Part shown: piece after piece, positions 26,259-34,909 of the stretch | Layout of the letters: each line of letters opens with the position of its first letter | Numbering within the stretch: position 1 is the first letter of the stretch | Assembly (NCBI GenBank): GCA_030529445.1 | Contig: JAUMWW010000011.1 | Coordinates: 30,597-94,596, forward strand | Source of the DNA: Johnsonella sp. | Lineage (GTDB): Bacteria > Bacillota > Clostridia > Lachnospirales > Lachnospiraceae | Direction of reading: 5' to 3' | DNA: 64,000 nt | Program-made: the position numbers and the translations under genes | The notes under the pieces: model-generated | Told to the model about the DNA's origin: nothing | Seen by the model: the letters and a program-made list of their open reading frames with translations, nothing else | The model's database searches: none

Positions 26259-26915
26259 CTAGGAAAGAATCCGGATCTGCCCCCCGTCTTCGACATAAAA
26301 GATCTCCCTGCATTCTTCGGGAGCCAGCCTGCCCGCACTCAGCTCGGAAAGCTTTTTTAGAAATCCCTCTTTCTTTTCCTCTCCCATCACGACCTCCAAG
26401 ATGATGTTTTCGGTATATTCCAGATTTCTGATTCCTATTTTTTCCTGCTCCGTCATATATCTGAGCTTTCCGAAGATCTCGTAATCCGTTGTTAAGCGCA
26501 TCAGCACCCCTTTTTGTTTTAAAAGAATTTTACTTGCCTCCAGCCCCGCAATCGCAGCCGCCTGATAAGCTCTGACCAGCCCTCCCGTCCCGAGCAGCAC
26601 TCCGCCGAAATATCTTGTAACGACCACGCAGATATCTCTGAGATTACCTGCAAGAAGCACATCGAGCATGGGAACTCCCGCGGTTTTTGCCGGCTCTCCG
26701 TCATCCGAGCAGCGCCTTATCATGCCCCCCTCTCCGCAGATCAAGGCATAGCAGTGGTGCTTTGCATCCCAATACTGCTTTCTCACCCCTTCCATCAAAA
26801 GATATGCTTCCGCCTCCGTTCTGATCGGAAAGGTATGCGCGAGGAAGCGTGATTTTTTCTCCGTAATCTGCGCAAATCCTCCCTCAAGACAGATTTTATA
26901 AGGTATGTATTCCAT
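26259..26915 (-). CDS. yigZ: YigZ/IMPACT family protein
   Basis: A 218-residue protein. The N-terminal UPF0029 (IMPACT) domain shows FAQITEKKSRFLAHTFPIRTEAEA, DAKHHCYALICG, SDDGEPAKTAGVPMLDVL and VVTRYFGGVLLGTGGLVRAYQAAA. The C-terminal ferredoxin-like domain is DUF1949-type. Bacterial YigZ proteins are small cytosolic proteins of unclear role, possibly linked to translation control by analogy with eukaryotic IMPACT. It precedes dapA on the same strand. Confidence 0.93.
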   Translation of the reverse strand: MEYIPYKICLEGGFAQITEKKSRFLAHTFPIRTEAEAYLLMEGVRKQYWDAKHHCYALICGEGGMIRRCSDDGEPAKTAGVPMLDVLLAGNLRDICVVVTRYFGGVLLGTGGLVRAYQAAAIAGLEASKILLKQKGVLMRLTTDYEIFGKLRYMTEQEKIGIRNLEYTENIILEVVMGEEKKEGFLKKLSELSAGRLAPEECREIFYVEDGGQIRILS

Positions 26916-27032
26916 ATTTACTCCGAATCAACAAAAAATTAATCTTATCTTTCTTGCAAAAAAATAATGATAGAGATACTATATCATATATCATCCGATC
27001 AAGCCAGAAGCTGGTAAAAAAAGCCGCGTTTT

Positions 27033-27040
27033 GGTATAAT
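27033..27040 (+). promoter_or_regulatory. Extended -10 promoter of PBP1A-like gene
   Basis: TGG directly before TATAAT makes an extended -10 element on the plus strand. No good -35 hexamer is present at 17 bases. It lies about 60 bases before the chosen start. Confidence 0.55.
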
Positions 27041-27099
27041 AGCAGAAAATGCCGGGACGGATTCGGTACCGCAATGCCATAGATGAAAGGTCTGAAAGT

Positions 27100-29739
27100 A
27101 TGAATTACGGAAGAGCCAACACGAAAAAAATTTTAAAACAAAGTGTTTCAAAGTCCAAAAAATACGGCAATAAATTCTTAATTTCTCTCGGTGAAGCCGT
27201 TTTTATCATTTCCATTATTTTCTTTATTATGCTCCTGAGCGCAGGTCTTGGAGTGTTTATGGGGATTATCCATAATACTCCGCGCATCAATATCGAAAGC
27301 ATCGTCCCTCTCGGTTTCTCGACCAGCGTTTATGATGCACAGGGCAATCTTACCGATACCCTGGTCATGGAGGGTTCCAACCGGGAAGAGGCTGCTTATG
27401 AGGAGCTTCCGCAGGATTTGATCGATGCCTTCGTCGCGATCGAAGACGAGCGCTTCTGGAAACATAAGGGAATCGATACGAAATCCATCATGAGAGCGGT
27501 TTTCGGTGTCATCAACGGCAACTCTTCTCTGGGCGGAGGTTCTACGATCACCCAGCAGCTGATTAAGAATAATGTGTTTAAAGGCGGAAGAGAGCGCAGT
27601 TTCGGTGCAAAAATCGAAAGAAAGCTTCAGGAACAGTATCTTGCGCTCGAATTGGAAAAGACGATGGATAAAAAGATGATTCTGACCAATTATCTCAATA
27701 CCATCAACCTCGGCAATAATACACTCGGCGTTAAGGTGGCTTCCAAGCGTTATTTCGACAAGGATGTTTCCGAGCTTACGCTTTCCGAATCCGCCGTCAT
27801 CGCCGGAATCACACAGAATCCGAGTAAGCTCAATCCCATCTCCGGAAGGGAAGCCAATGAGGCAAAGCGAAAAATCATTTTACAGTATATGTTCGAGCAG
27901 GGCTATATCACGAAAGAGGAGCAGGAAGAAGCCCTCGGCGATAATGTCTATGACAGAATTCAAAACGTCGATCTGATCTCGAAAAGTACGATCAATACCT
28001 ATAGCTATTTTACCGACGAACTGATCGATCAGGTGAAAAACACCTTGGTCGAAAAACTCGGATATACCGAAACGCAGGCGCATAATCTGATTTACGGAGG
28101 CGGTCTTTCCATTTATACCACGCAGGATCCCGATCTGCAAAAAATCGTGGACGAAGAGGTCAATGACCCGCAAAATTATGATGCCGCGAAACTCTCCGTG
28201 GAATTCAGACTCTCCGTCAAGCATGCAAACGGAGAAACCGAGCATTATTCGGAAAATACCTTAAGAAGCTATCACCGGGATGTGCTCAAGGATAATTATG
28301 ACGGGCTCTATCTTTCCGAAGAGGAGGCAAAGGCGGATGTGGATGCCTATAAGGCATACCTCCTTAAAGAAGGGGACGAGATCCTCGGCGAAAAATATCA
28401 AACCCTTCTCCAGCCCCAGACCTCATTTGTTTTGATCGAACAGTCAACCGGACAGGTTAAGGCAATCAGCGGAGGAAGGGGAGCAAAGACCGCTTCCCTC
28501 ACGCTTAACCGCGCCACCGACGATCCGAGACAGCCCGGATCGACCTTTAAAATCATCTCCACCTTCGCTCCGGCTCTGGATGCAAGCGGAAAGACGCTCG
28601 CCAGCGTATATTACGACGAGCCCTATACGGTGGGAACGAAGAATATTTCAAACTGGTATTCCAAGCAGGGATATCTGGGTTATTCCAGCATACGGGAAGG
28701 AATCATCTACTCGATGAATATCGTTGCCGTCCGCACGCTGATGGAAACCGTAACCCCGAGCCTCGGTGTGGATTATGCGAAGAAATTCGGCATCACCACC
28801 CTGGAAGACAAGGACTATACCGCATCGCTCGCACTCGGAGGATTGACGAAGGGAGTGAATAATCTCGAGCTTACAGGCGCTTTCTCTGCCATCGCCAACG
28901 GAGGAATCTACACGAAGCCGATCTTTTTTACGAAGATCCTGGATCATAACGGAAAGGTTCTCTATGAGGATGAGGAGGAAACCCACAGAATCATCAAGGA
29001 CTCCACCGCCTTCCTCCTGACGGATGCGATGGCGGCTTCCATGGTTCCCAATAAAAAATTCGCCCGCGGGGGCGTTTCGGTAAATTCTACGGGTACGAGA
29101 GCGCATTTGGATCATATGAGCTGCGCCGGAAAATCCGGAACGACTTCGGACAGCGTCGATGTCTGGTTTGTCGGCTTTACGCCTTATTATACCGCCGGAA
29201 TCTGGGGGGGCTGCGATGATCGCCAGGTGCTGAGCGAAGACAACGGAGGCGTCAATTTTCACAAGGAAATCTGGAAGAAAATCATGACGAGAGTGCATGA
29301 GGGCAAGCCCGATATCGGCTTTCCCGTCCCCGACAGCATTGAAACGGCAACGATCTGCCGAAAGTCGGGAAAACTGCCGATCTCCGGCATCTGCAAATAC
29401 GATCCCAGAGGAGACGCCACCTATACGGAGTATTTTGAAAAGGGTACGATTCCCGATGAGATCTGCGATGCCCATACGAGTATGACGGTCTGTGCGGATT
29501 CCATGCAAAAGCCCACGGAGTTCTGCACCAATTTATCCTCGAGAGTCATTACGATCCTGCCAAAAGGCAACACAAACGCTACGGATGATTCCGTCTTTTC
29601 ATGGCCCGGCACCTGCAGCATCCACACCGGTGTTCCTGCGGAATCCGCTCCGGAAGCGAGTCTGGATTCTCCCCCAAAGGAGAAAAACTCTTCGGCTCAG
29701 CCCATCGGTCCGGGATACCAGACCTTGAGCCCGAATTAA
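27100..29739 (+). CDS. Class A penicillin-binding protein (transglycosylase/transpeptidase)
   Basis: An 879-residue bifunctional peptidoglycan synthase anchored by one helix at residues about 32-58. The GT51 transglycosylase domain has AIEDERFWKHKGID with catalytic Glu115, GGSTITQQL and RKLQEQYLA. The transpeptidase domain has the active-site STFK at 481-484, SMN at 538-540 and KSGT at 678-681. A long insert (residues about 340-430) sits between the two, and the C-terminus carries a cysteine-containing tail (CRKSGKLPISGICKYD) ending in a proline- and serine-rich stretch. The ATG at 27100 follows AAAGG; an upstream ATG at 27049 is less likely. It ends at a bidirectional hairpin. Confidence 0.94.
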   Translation: MNYGRANTKKILKQSVSKSKKYGNKFLISLGEAVFIISIIFFIMLLSAGLGVFMGIIHNTPRINIESIVPLGFSTSVYDAQGNLTDTLVMEGSNREEAAYEELPQDLIDAFVAIEDERFWKHKGIDTKSIMRAVFGVINGNSSLGGGSTITQQLIKNNVFKGGRERSFGAKIERKLQEQYLALELEKTMDKKMILTNYLNTINLGNNTLGVKVASKRYFDKDVSELTLSESAVIAGITQNPSKLNPISGREANEAKRKIILQYMFEQGYITKEEQEEALGDNVYDRIQNVDLISKSTINTYSYFTDELIDQVKNTLVEKLGYTETQAHNLIYGGGLSIYTTQDPDLQKIVDEEVNDPQNYDAAKLSVEFRLSVKHANGETEHYSENTLRSYHRDVLKDNYDGLYLSEEEAKADVDAYKAYLLKEGDEILGEKYQTLLQPQTSFVLIEQSTGQVKAISGGRGAKTASLTLNRATDDPRQPGSTFKIISTFAPALDASGKTLASVYYDEPYTVGTKNISNWYSKQGYLGYSSIREGIIYSMNIVAVRTLMETVTPSLGVDYAKKFGITTLEDKDYTASLALGGLTKGVNNLELTGAFSAIANGGIYTKPIFFTKILDHNGKVLYEDEEETHRIIKDSTAFLLTDAMAASMVPNKKFARGGVSVNSTGTRAHLDHMSCAGKSGTTSDSVDVWFVGFTPYYTAGIWGGCDDRQVLSEDNGGVNFHKEIWKKIMTRVHEGKPDIGFPVPDSIETATICRKSGKLPISGICKYDPRGDATYTEYFEKGTIPDEICDAHTSMTVCADSMQKPTEFCTNLSSRVITILPKGNTNATDDSVFSWPGTCSIHTGVPAESAPEASLDSPPKEKNSSAQPIGPGYQTLSPN

Positions 29740-29765
29740 AAGACAAGAACTTAAAGAAATACAAA

Positions 29766-29834
29766 AAGACGATCTCGCATGTGACGCCCCCGAAAAGTCC
29801 GACTTTTCGGGGGCGTCACATGCGAGATCGTCTT
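29766..29834. terminator. Very long 33-bp perfect hairpin, bidirectional terminator
   Basis: Positions 29766-29798 are perfectly complementary to 29802-29834, leaving a 3-base CCG loop. A-rich sequence precedes and T-rich sequence (TTATCTTTTATTTT) follows, so it can terminate the converging PBP gene and the DUF5717-valS operon. Usual terminators have stems of 7-15 bp. Confidence 0.85.
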
Positions 29835-29855
29835 ATCTTTTATTTTCCCCTCTTC

Positions 29856-31175
29856 TTAATACCCTCTCTCCGTCTTGGCAAGATCGGCAACATCGCTGCC
29901 GGGATAAGTGGTAATTACCTCTCCGAAAAGGCTGTTTGCCGTCGAGGTATCCCCCATCTGCTTATATGCAAGCCCTTTCTTATAGATCGTCATCGGGTGA
30001 TCCGGTTTTAATCCGAGACTCTTATCATAGTATTCGATCGCCGAACGGTAGTCTCTCGCGGAATAAGAAGCATCTCCCAGACTGATCAAAAGCTCGTACC
30101 CGTCCTTTGCCATTCTTTCCGCAACCTCATTATAAATATATTTCACCGAAACTCCGCTTCCGTCATCGATATCGATGAGCTCGTTCGGATCGATCATCAC
30201 ATAGAGACTTGCCGCCTCTCCGTAATCCTGAGAACGGTATGCATCGATCATCCCCGCCAGAAGCTGATACTGGGTCAGCTTATAGGTGGTAGACTCGTCT
30301 ACCGTATTGACGCTCTCGCTCAGGCGGTCTATCTCGATCTGAAGATTATCCGCCGCAGCGCTCAGCTCCTCCGCCTTCAGATTTGCCGTATTGAGCTTCT
30401 CATGCACAGAGATCAGCTCCTTCTTATGCTCATCCCTGAGCTGCGCCGTCCTCGTCGGCATATAGATAAAGAGCATGCTCGCCGCTCCTATCAAAAGCCC
30501 GATTGCAATATTGACGGCGGTCTGCCATCCTAAGCCCTCCTTATATCCGCTCGGAATGATCACGCTGTCATCGGAAGATTTCTTCTGCAGAAAGAGGCTT
30601 TCATCCTTTCTTCTCTCGCTCTCGGCTTTTCCCGTCTCTTCTTTTACGATCTGCAAATATCTCAGCGCAAGCGTATTATGCTTATCCACCTTCAGCACAT
30701 TCAACAGATAGCGGCCGGCGTTGATATATTCCTCTTTATCGATATATAAAAGAGAAAGCAAAAGATTCGCCCGGATATAGTTCTTCGAAAAATCCACGAT
30801 TCCTCCGAGCATCATAATCGCCAGATCCTTGTTTTCGCTTCCCGCATTCATCAAAGCCTGATTATATTTTTTAATATCGTCCGCATATTTTGCAAGCTCG
30901 GCTTCTCTTCTTTGTAAATGCTCGATATATTTAAGCGCAATATTATTCTCCGCGCTCAGATTTCCGGAAATTACCCATTGCGTAAGCGCCTCCGCGACCT
31001 CTCCTATCTCATAATAAATGAGCCCGAGCAGGTTTCTTGCCTGAATATGCTTTTTATTAAAATATAACGCCTTTTCCAGGCAGGAAATTGCTCCCGTCAG
31101 ATTTCTTTCCTTCGCCCGTGCGAGTCCCATATTATAATAACTGTTCGCAATGCGGATCAAACGACTTCTGTCCAT
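29856..31175 (-). CDS. Membrane-anchored TPR and coiled-coil protein
   Basis: A 439-residue protein. Residues about 5-190 are tetratricopeptide-like helices (YYNMGLARAKERNLTGAISCLEKALYF, QARNLLGLIYYEIGEVAEAL). A single membrane helix near 217-237 (AVNIAIGLLIGAASMLFIYM) follows, then a coiled coil to about 300 (LRDEHKKELISVHEKLNTANL). C-terminal TPRs come next (YRSAIEYYDKSLGLKPDHPMTIYKKGLAYKQMGD). The N-terminal TPRs should be cytosolic and the C-terminal ones outside. It is probably a scaffold linking cytosol and cell surface; function unknown. The ATG overlaps the stop of the 48-residue gene upstream (TGATG). Last gene of the valS operon. Confidence 0.85.
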   Translation of the reverse strand: MDRSRLIRIANSYYNMGLARAKERNLTGAISCLEKALYFNKKHIQARNLLGLIYYEIGEVAEALTQWVISGNLSAENNIALKYIEHLQRREAELAKYADDIKKYNQALMNAGSENKDLAIMMLGGIVDFSKNYIRANLLLSLLYIDKEEYINAGRYLLNVLKVDKHNTLALRYLQIVKEETGKAESERRKDESLFLQKKSSDDSVIIPSGYKEGLGWQTAVNIAIGLLIGAASMLFIYMPTRTAQLRDEHKKELISVHEKLNTANLKAEELSAAADNLQIEIDRLSESVNTVDESTTYKLTQYQLLAGMIDAYRSQDYGEAASLYVMIDPNELIDIDDGSGVSVKYIYNEVAERMAKDGYELLISLGDASYSARDYRSAIEYYDKSLGLKPDHPMTIYKKGLAYKQMGDTSTANSLFGEVITTYPGSDVADLAKTERGY

Positions 31176-31321
31176 CAGCTCTGCTCCCTGATCTGCTTTC
31201 TGAACAGTTCCATCATAATATCATTGAGATCGCTGATATCGCTCTTAACGATGGAATCCTCCACCGCCGAAATCTCCAGTGAGGGTTTGAAATTTTTCAA
31301 TTCTTCTTCAAAATCAAGCAT
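31175..31321 (-). CDS. Small conserved-position protein, 48 residues
   Basis: An ATG at 31321 with GGAGG five bases upstream opens a 48-codon frame. It ends at a TGA overlapping the ATG of the TPR gene. The product is acidic and helical (starts MLDFEEELKNFKPSLEISAV, ends FRKQIREQS). Tight coupling and a strong ribosome binding site argue that it is translated. I recognise no family; it may be a partner of the membrane TPR protein. Coding in this frame is supported by typical codon use, but the length makes this only moderately sure. Confidence 0.7.
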   Translation of the reverse strand: MLDFEEELKNFKPSLEISAVEDSIVKSDISDLNDIMMELFRKQIREQS

Positions 31322-31353
31322 TTTACCTCCTAACCGGCAAGAGCCTTCATTCT

Positions 31354-34056
31354 CTATGCCTTATCCCTTTCCCGAAAAGAAGAAAGCTGCTTTTTAATCT
31401 GTTCCATCATCGCCTCGTATTTTTCAAGCTTTGCCCTCTCTTCTTCAATCTTTGCTGCGGGAGCCTTGCCGACGAAGCTCGGATTTCCGAGCATTCCTCT
31501 GACTCTTGCAAGCTCGGCTTCCATTTTCTTTTCTTCTTTTTCGAGTCTTTCTATTTCTTTTTTGATATCGACCAGATCCTCCAGAGGAAGATAGATATCC
31601 GCTCCGGGCACAAACGCGCTGAGCGCATCGGAAGCGATTCCCTCCTTATCCTCCTGTACCAGCAGCTTCTCCGCTCCTGCCAGCGCCGCAAAAAACTCCC
31701 TTGATTCTTCAAATATCTTTCGTATCTGCTCATCTTTCGATACGATGCATACGGTAATCTTTCTCGAGGGCGGCACATTCATCGAGCTTCTCACCCCTCT
31801 GATGCTCTTTACGACTTCTTTGATCGTCTCGACGGCTCTTTCCTCCTCCCGGTAAAACGCAGGCAGAGCAGCGGGATCTTCTCCCTCCTTGCAATGCTTC
31901 GGCCATTGAGAGACCATAATGCTCTCCTCATCTTCAAAAAGATTACAGTATATCTCCTCGGTGATAAAGGGCATAAAGGGATGGAGCAGCTTTAATAAAT
32001 CCCTGAGCACCTCGCGCAGGGCAAAGAGCGCCGCCGGACGGCTCCGATCCTCCTTGTTCCAGATCCTGGGCTTAAGCATTTCTATATACCAGTCGCAGTA
32101 TTCTTCCCAACTGAAATCATAGATCTTTGAAAGCGCAATGCCGAGCTCGTACTTATCCAGATTATCCGTTACCTCCTTGATCAGGGCGTTGAGCTTTGAA
32201 AACATCCACCTGTCCTCCGGTCGGAACAAAGCGCTTTCCCTGAGAGAGGCAAGGCTTGCTTTTTCTCTCCCCTCCGAATCCTCTTCCATATGCATCATGA
32301 TAAATCTGGAGGCATTCCAGATCTTATTGGCAAAATTTCTGCTCGCTTCCACTCTTTCGATATAAAACCTCATATCGTTGCCGGGCGCGTTTCCCGTGAT
32401 CAAGGTCATACGAAGCGCATCCGCGCCGTACCGGTCGATGATCTCCAAGGGATCGATTCCGTTTCCCAAAGACTTGCTCATTTTCCTTCCCTGAGAGTCT
32501 CTGACAAGCCCGTGAATGAGTACCGTATGAAATGGCGTCTTTCCCGTCTGTTCGATTCCCGAAAAGACCATTCTCACTACCCAGAAAAAAATAATATCAT
32601 AGCCGGTTACCAAAACATCCGTGGGATAGAAATAATCCATCTCCTCGGAAGAATTCGGCCATCCCAAGGTGGAAAACGGCCATAGCGCGGAAGAAAACCA
32701 GGTATCCAGCGTATCCTCATCCTGGATAAACTCTTTGCATCCGCATTTCGCACAGCACTCGGGCTTTTCTCTCTCCACCCTCAGTTCGCCGCAGGAGGAA
32801 CAATAATATGCCGGAATCCTATGTCCCCACCAAAGCTGTCTGGAGATACACCAGTCTTTGATATTCTCCAGCCAGTGAAGATAGGTTTTGGAAAAGCTTT
32901 CCGGCACGAAGCGCAGACTCTGATTATGAATCGCCTCTATCGCGGGTTTTGCCATCTCTTCCATCCGAACAAACCACTGAGGCTTTACCATGGGCTCGAC
33001 TACCGTCTTGCATCTGTCATGTGTGCCCACGCTATGGGAATGAGGAAGGATCTTTACCAGATATCCCTCCTTCTCCAGATCTCTTACGATGGCTTTTCTT
33101 GCTTCATAACGATCCATTCCGTGATAGGGCGAGCCCTCGAGATGGATTCTCGCCTCATCATCCATAATGCTGATGACGGGCAGATCATGGCGCTTTCCTA
33201 CCTCAAAATCGTTTGGGTCATGAGCAGGGGTGATCTTCACGCAGCCCGTCCCGAACTCCTGATCAACATACTCATCCTCAATCAGCGGTATCTTTCTTCC
33301 CGTCAGAGGAAGGAGCAGCATCTTTCCGATCAGATTGCGGTACCTCTTATCCTTAGGATTTACGGCAACCGCGGTATCTCCGAGCATGGTTTCCGGTCTG
33401 GTCGTCGCAATTTCCACATAACTTCCTTCCTCTCCCTCGATCGGGTAGCGGATATGCCAGAAGCTTCCCTCCGCATCGATATGCTCCACTTCCGCATCCG
33501 ATATCGAGGTATGGCATAGGGGACAGAAATTGATGATCCTCGAACCCTTATAAATATATCCTTTTTCAAATAATCGAATAAATACCTCTTTTACGGCATC
33601 GGAGCAGCCCTCGTCCATCGTAAATCTCTCTCTGTCCCAGTCTGCGCTCGAACCGAGCCGGTGAAGCTGATGGATGATTCTCGAGCCGTATTCCTGCCGC
33701 CACTTCCATGCCTCATCCAGAAATCCTTCTCTGCCGAGCTCCTCCTTGCTGCGCCCTTCGGACTTGAGCTTATCGATGACCTTGACCTCGGTCGCGATCG
33801 CGGCATGATCCGTTCCCGGCTGCCAAAGCGCCTCGAATCCCTGCATCCTCTTATAGCGGATCAGAATATCCTGCATCGTATTATCCAGCGCATGCCCCAT
33901 ATGCAGGCTCCCCGTAATATTCGGCGGAGGCATGACTATGGTAAAGGGCTTTTTATCCGGATTTACCTTTGCATGAAAATATTTTTTTCTCATCCATTTA
34001 TCGTATATTCTGCCCTCTATTTCAGAGGGTTCATAGGTTTTATTCAATTCTTTCAT
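31354..34056 (-). CDS. valS: Valyl-tRNA synthetase
   Basis: A 900-residue class I synthetase charging tRNA-Val. It has PPPNITGSLHMGHAL (HIGH motif), the editing domain (TTRPETMLGDTAVAV), GRKMSKSLGNGIDP (KMSKS motif), the anticodon-binding domain and a C-terminal coiled-coil arm (KKEIERLEKEEKKMEAEL). There is no T-box leader: only 40 bases separate it from the gene upstream, so it is read from the DUF5717 promoter or an internal one. Confidence 0.97.
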   Translation of the reverse strand: MKELNKTYEPSEIEGRIYDKWMRKKYFHAKVNPDKKPFTIVMPPPNITGSLHMGHALDNTMQDILIRYKRMQGFEALWQPGTDHAAIATEVKVIDKLKSEGRSKEELGREGFLDEAWKWRQEYGSRIIHQLHRLGSSADWDRERFTMDEGCSDAVKEVFIRLFEKGYIYKGSRIINFCPLCHTSISDAEVEHIDAEGSFWHIRYPIEGEEGSYVEIATTRPETMLGDTAVAVNPKDKRYRNLIGKMLLLPLTGRKIPLIEDEYVDQEFGTGCVKITPAHDPNDFEVGKRHDLPVISIMDDEARIHLEGSPYHGMDRYEARKAIVRDLEKEGYLVKILPHSHSVGTHDRCKTVVEPMVKPQWFVRMEEMAKPAIEAIHNQSLRFVPESFSKTYLHWLENIKDWCISRQLWWGHRIPAYYCSSCGELRVEREKPECCAKCGCKEFIQDEDTLDTWFSSALWPFSTLGWPNSSEEMDYFYPTDVLVTGYDIIFFWVVRMVFSGIEQTGKTPFHTVLIHGLVRDSQGRKMSKSLGNGIDPLEIIDRYGADALRMTLITGNAPGNDMRFYIERVEASRNFANKIWNASRFIMMHMEEDSEGREKASLASLRESALFRPEDRWMFSKLNALIKEVTDNLDKYELGIALSKIYDFSWEEYCDWYIEMLKPRIWNKEDRSRPAALFALREVLRDLLKLLHPFMPFITEEIYCNLFEDEESIMVSQWPKHCKEGEDPAALPAFYREEERAVETIKEVVKSIRGVRSSMNVPPSRKITVCIVSKDEQIRKIFEESREFFAALAGAEKLLVQEDKEGIASDALSAFVPGADIYLPLEDLVDIKKEIERLEKEEKKMEAELARVRGMLGNPSFVGKAPAAKIEEERAKLEKYEAMMEQIKKQLSSFRERDKA

Positions 34057-34096
34057 TCCCTTGAAAATCCTTTCCTGCTTTCATCTCATTCCTAAA

Positions 34097-34909
34097 TCAC
34101 AGCATATTACGGTATTCCTTCTTCCACTGCGCGATCAGCTCCGTAATATATTTATGACGTCTTAATAAATCCTTGGAAATAATCCCCCTGATTTCCGCGA
34201 TTTTCTCGCATTGCCTTGCAGTTTCTTTTTCCTTCTCATACTCCTCGTCCCATTCCTCCCCTATGGAGTCCCTGATATCCGCCTGGTATTTCTCCTTTTG
34301 CTCGATCACCTCGTCCATCAGGGAAAGATAGTAAATTTTTTTTATGATATTTCGGTCTCCCAAATAGCGGTATGCCCTGCGATATGCCTGATATGCCTTA
34401 TCGTATAAAAAAAGATTCGCATATGCGCTGCCCATATTATGGTATACCTTTCCGAGAAACTTCTCATTAATGCCCCGGTCGAAATGGGATTTGCTGATGA
34501 TTTCGTAATATCTGATTGCCTTCCCGAAGCGCCTCTGCCTGAACATATAATCCGCTTTTTCTTTTAAAAACTCTGCTCTTCTGAGCTTCTTATAGTTTGC
34601 AAGAGTCGCCCTGTATCTGGATACTTCCGCTCCCGTATAAAAATCCACATAATCCAAGATATAAAGGATGATATGCTCGTCCGAGACCTTGTCCGAATAC
34701 ATTTTTTCCAGCTGCATCCCCAGACTTCCCAGCTTCAGCTCGTTTTTGATAAAGGAAAAGAGCCCCGGAGATACGAAGTCCTCGATGACGAGAAGCGGAT
34801 GCTCATAAATAATATAGCTCAGCTCCTCAATACTGTATATATGGATATCCAGCTCCTCGATATAATAGGGATGCTGCGGATTCAGCGAATCACATAGGAT
34901 CAATCCCAT
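34097..34909 (-). CDS. Hypothetical TPR-like protein of the DUF5717/DUF5716 operon
   Basis: A 270-residue cytosolic, helical, charged protein. Residues 1-60 are a separate small domain (MGLILCDSLNPQHPYYIEELDIHIYS). Residues about 105-200 read as TPR-like hairpins (KADYMFRQRRFGKAIRYYEIISK, KVYHNMGSAYANLFLYDKAYQAYRRAYRYL). A highly charged helix follows (EEWDEEYEKEKETAR). Its ATG at 34909 lies 10 bases inside the end of the Hsp70-like gene, indicating coupled translation and probably a physical partnership. No function is known to me. Confidence 0.8.
   Translation of the reverse strand: MGLILCDSLNPQHPYYIEELDIHIYSIEELSYIIYEHPLLVIEDFVSPGLFSFIKNELKLGSLGMQLEKMYSDKVSDEHIILYILDYVDFYTGAEVSRYRATLANYKKLRRAEFLKEKADYMFRQRRFGKAIRYYEIISKSHFDRGINEKFLGKVYHNMGSAYANLFLYDKAYQAYRRAYRYLGDRNIIKKIYYLSLMDEVIEQKEKYQADIRDSIGEEWDEEYEKEKETARQCEKIAEIRGIISKDLLRRHKYITELIAQWKKEYRNML

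Noticed and set aside
29766..29834. 33-bp inverted repeat as an IS end or CRISPR repeat
   Set aside because: No transposase, no second copy in the window and no spacer-repeat pattern; its place between convergent stops fits a terminator better.
34057..34096. T-box leader for valS
   Set aside because: Only 40 bases separate valS from the gene upstream, far too short for a T-box, and no AGGGTGGNACCGCG-like core is seen.
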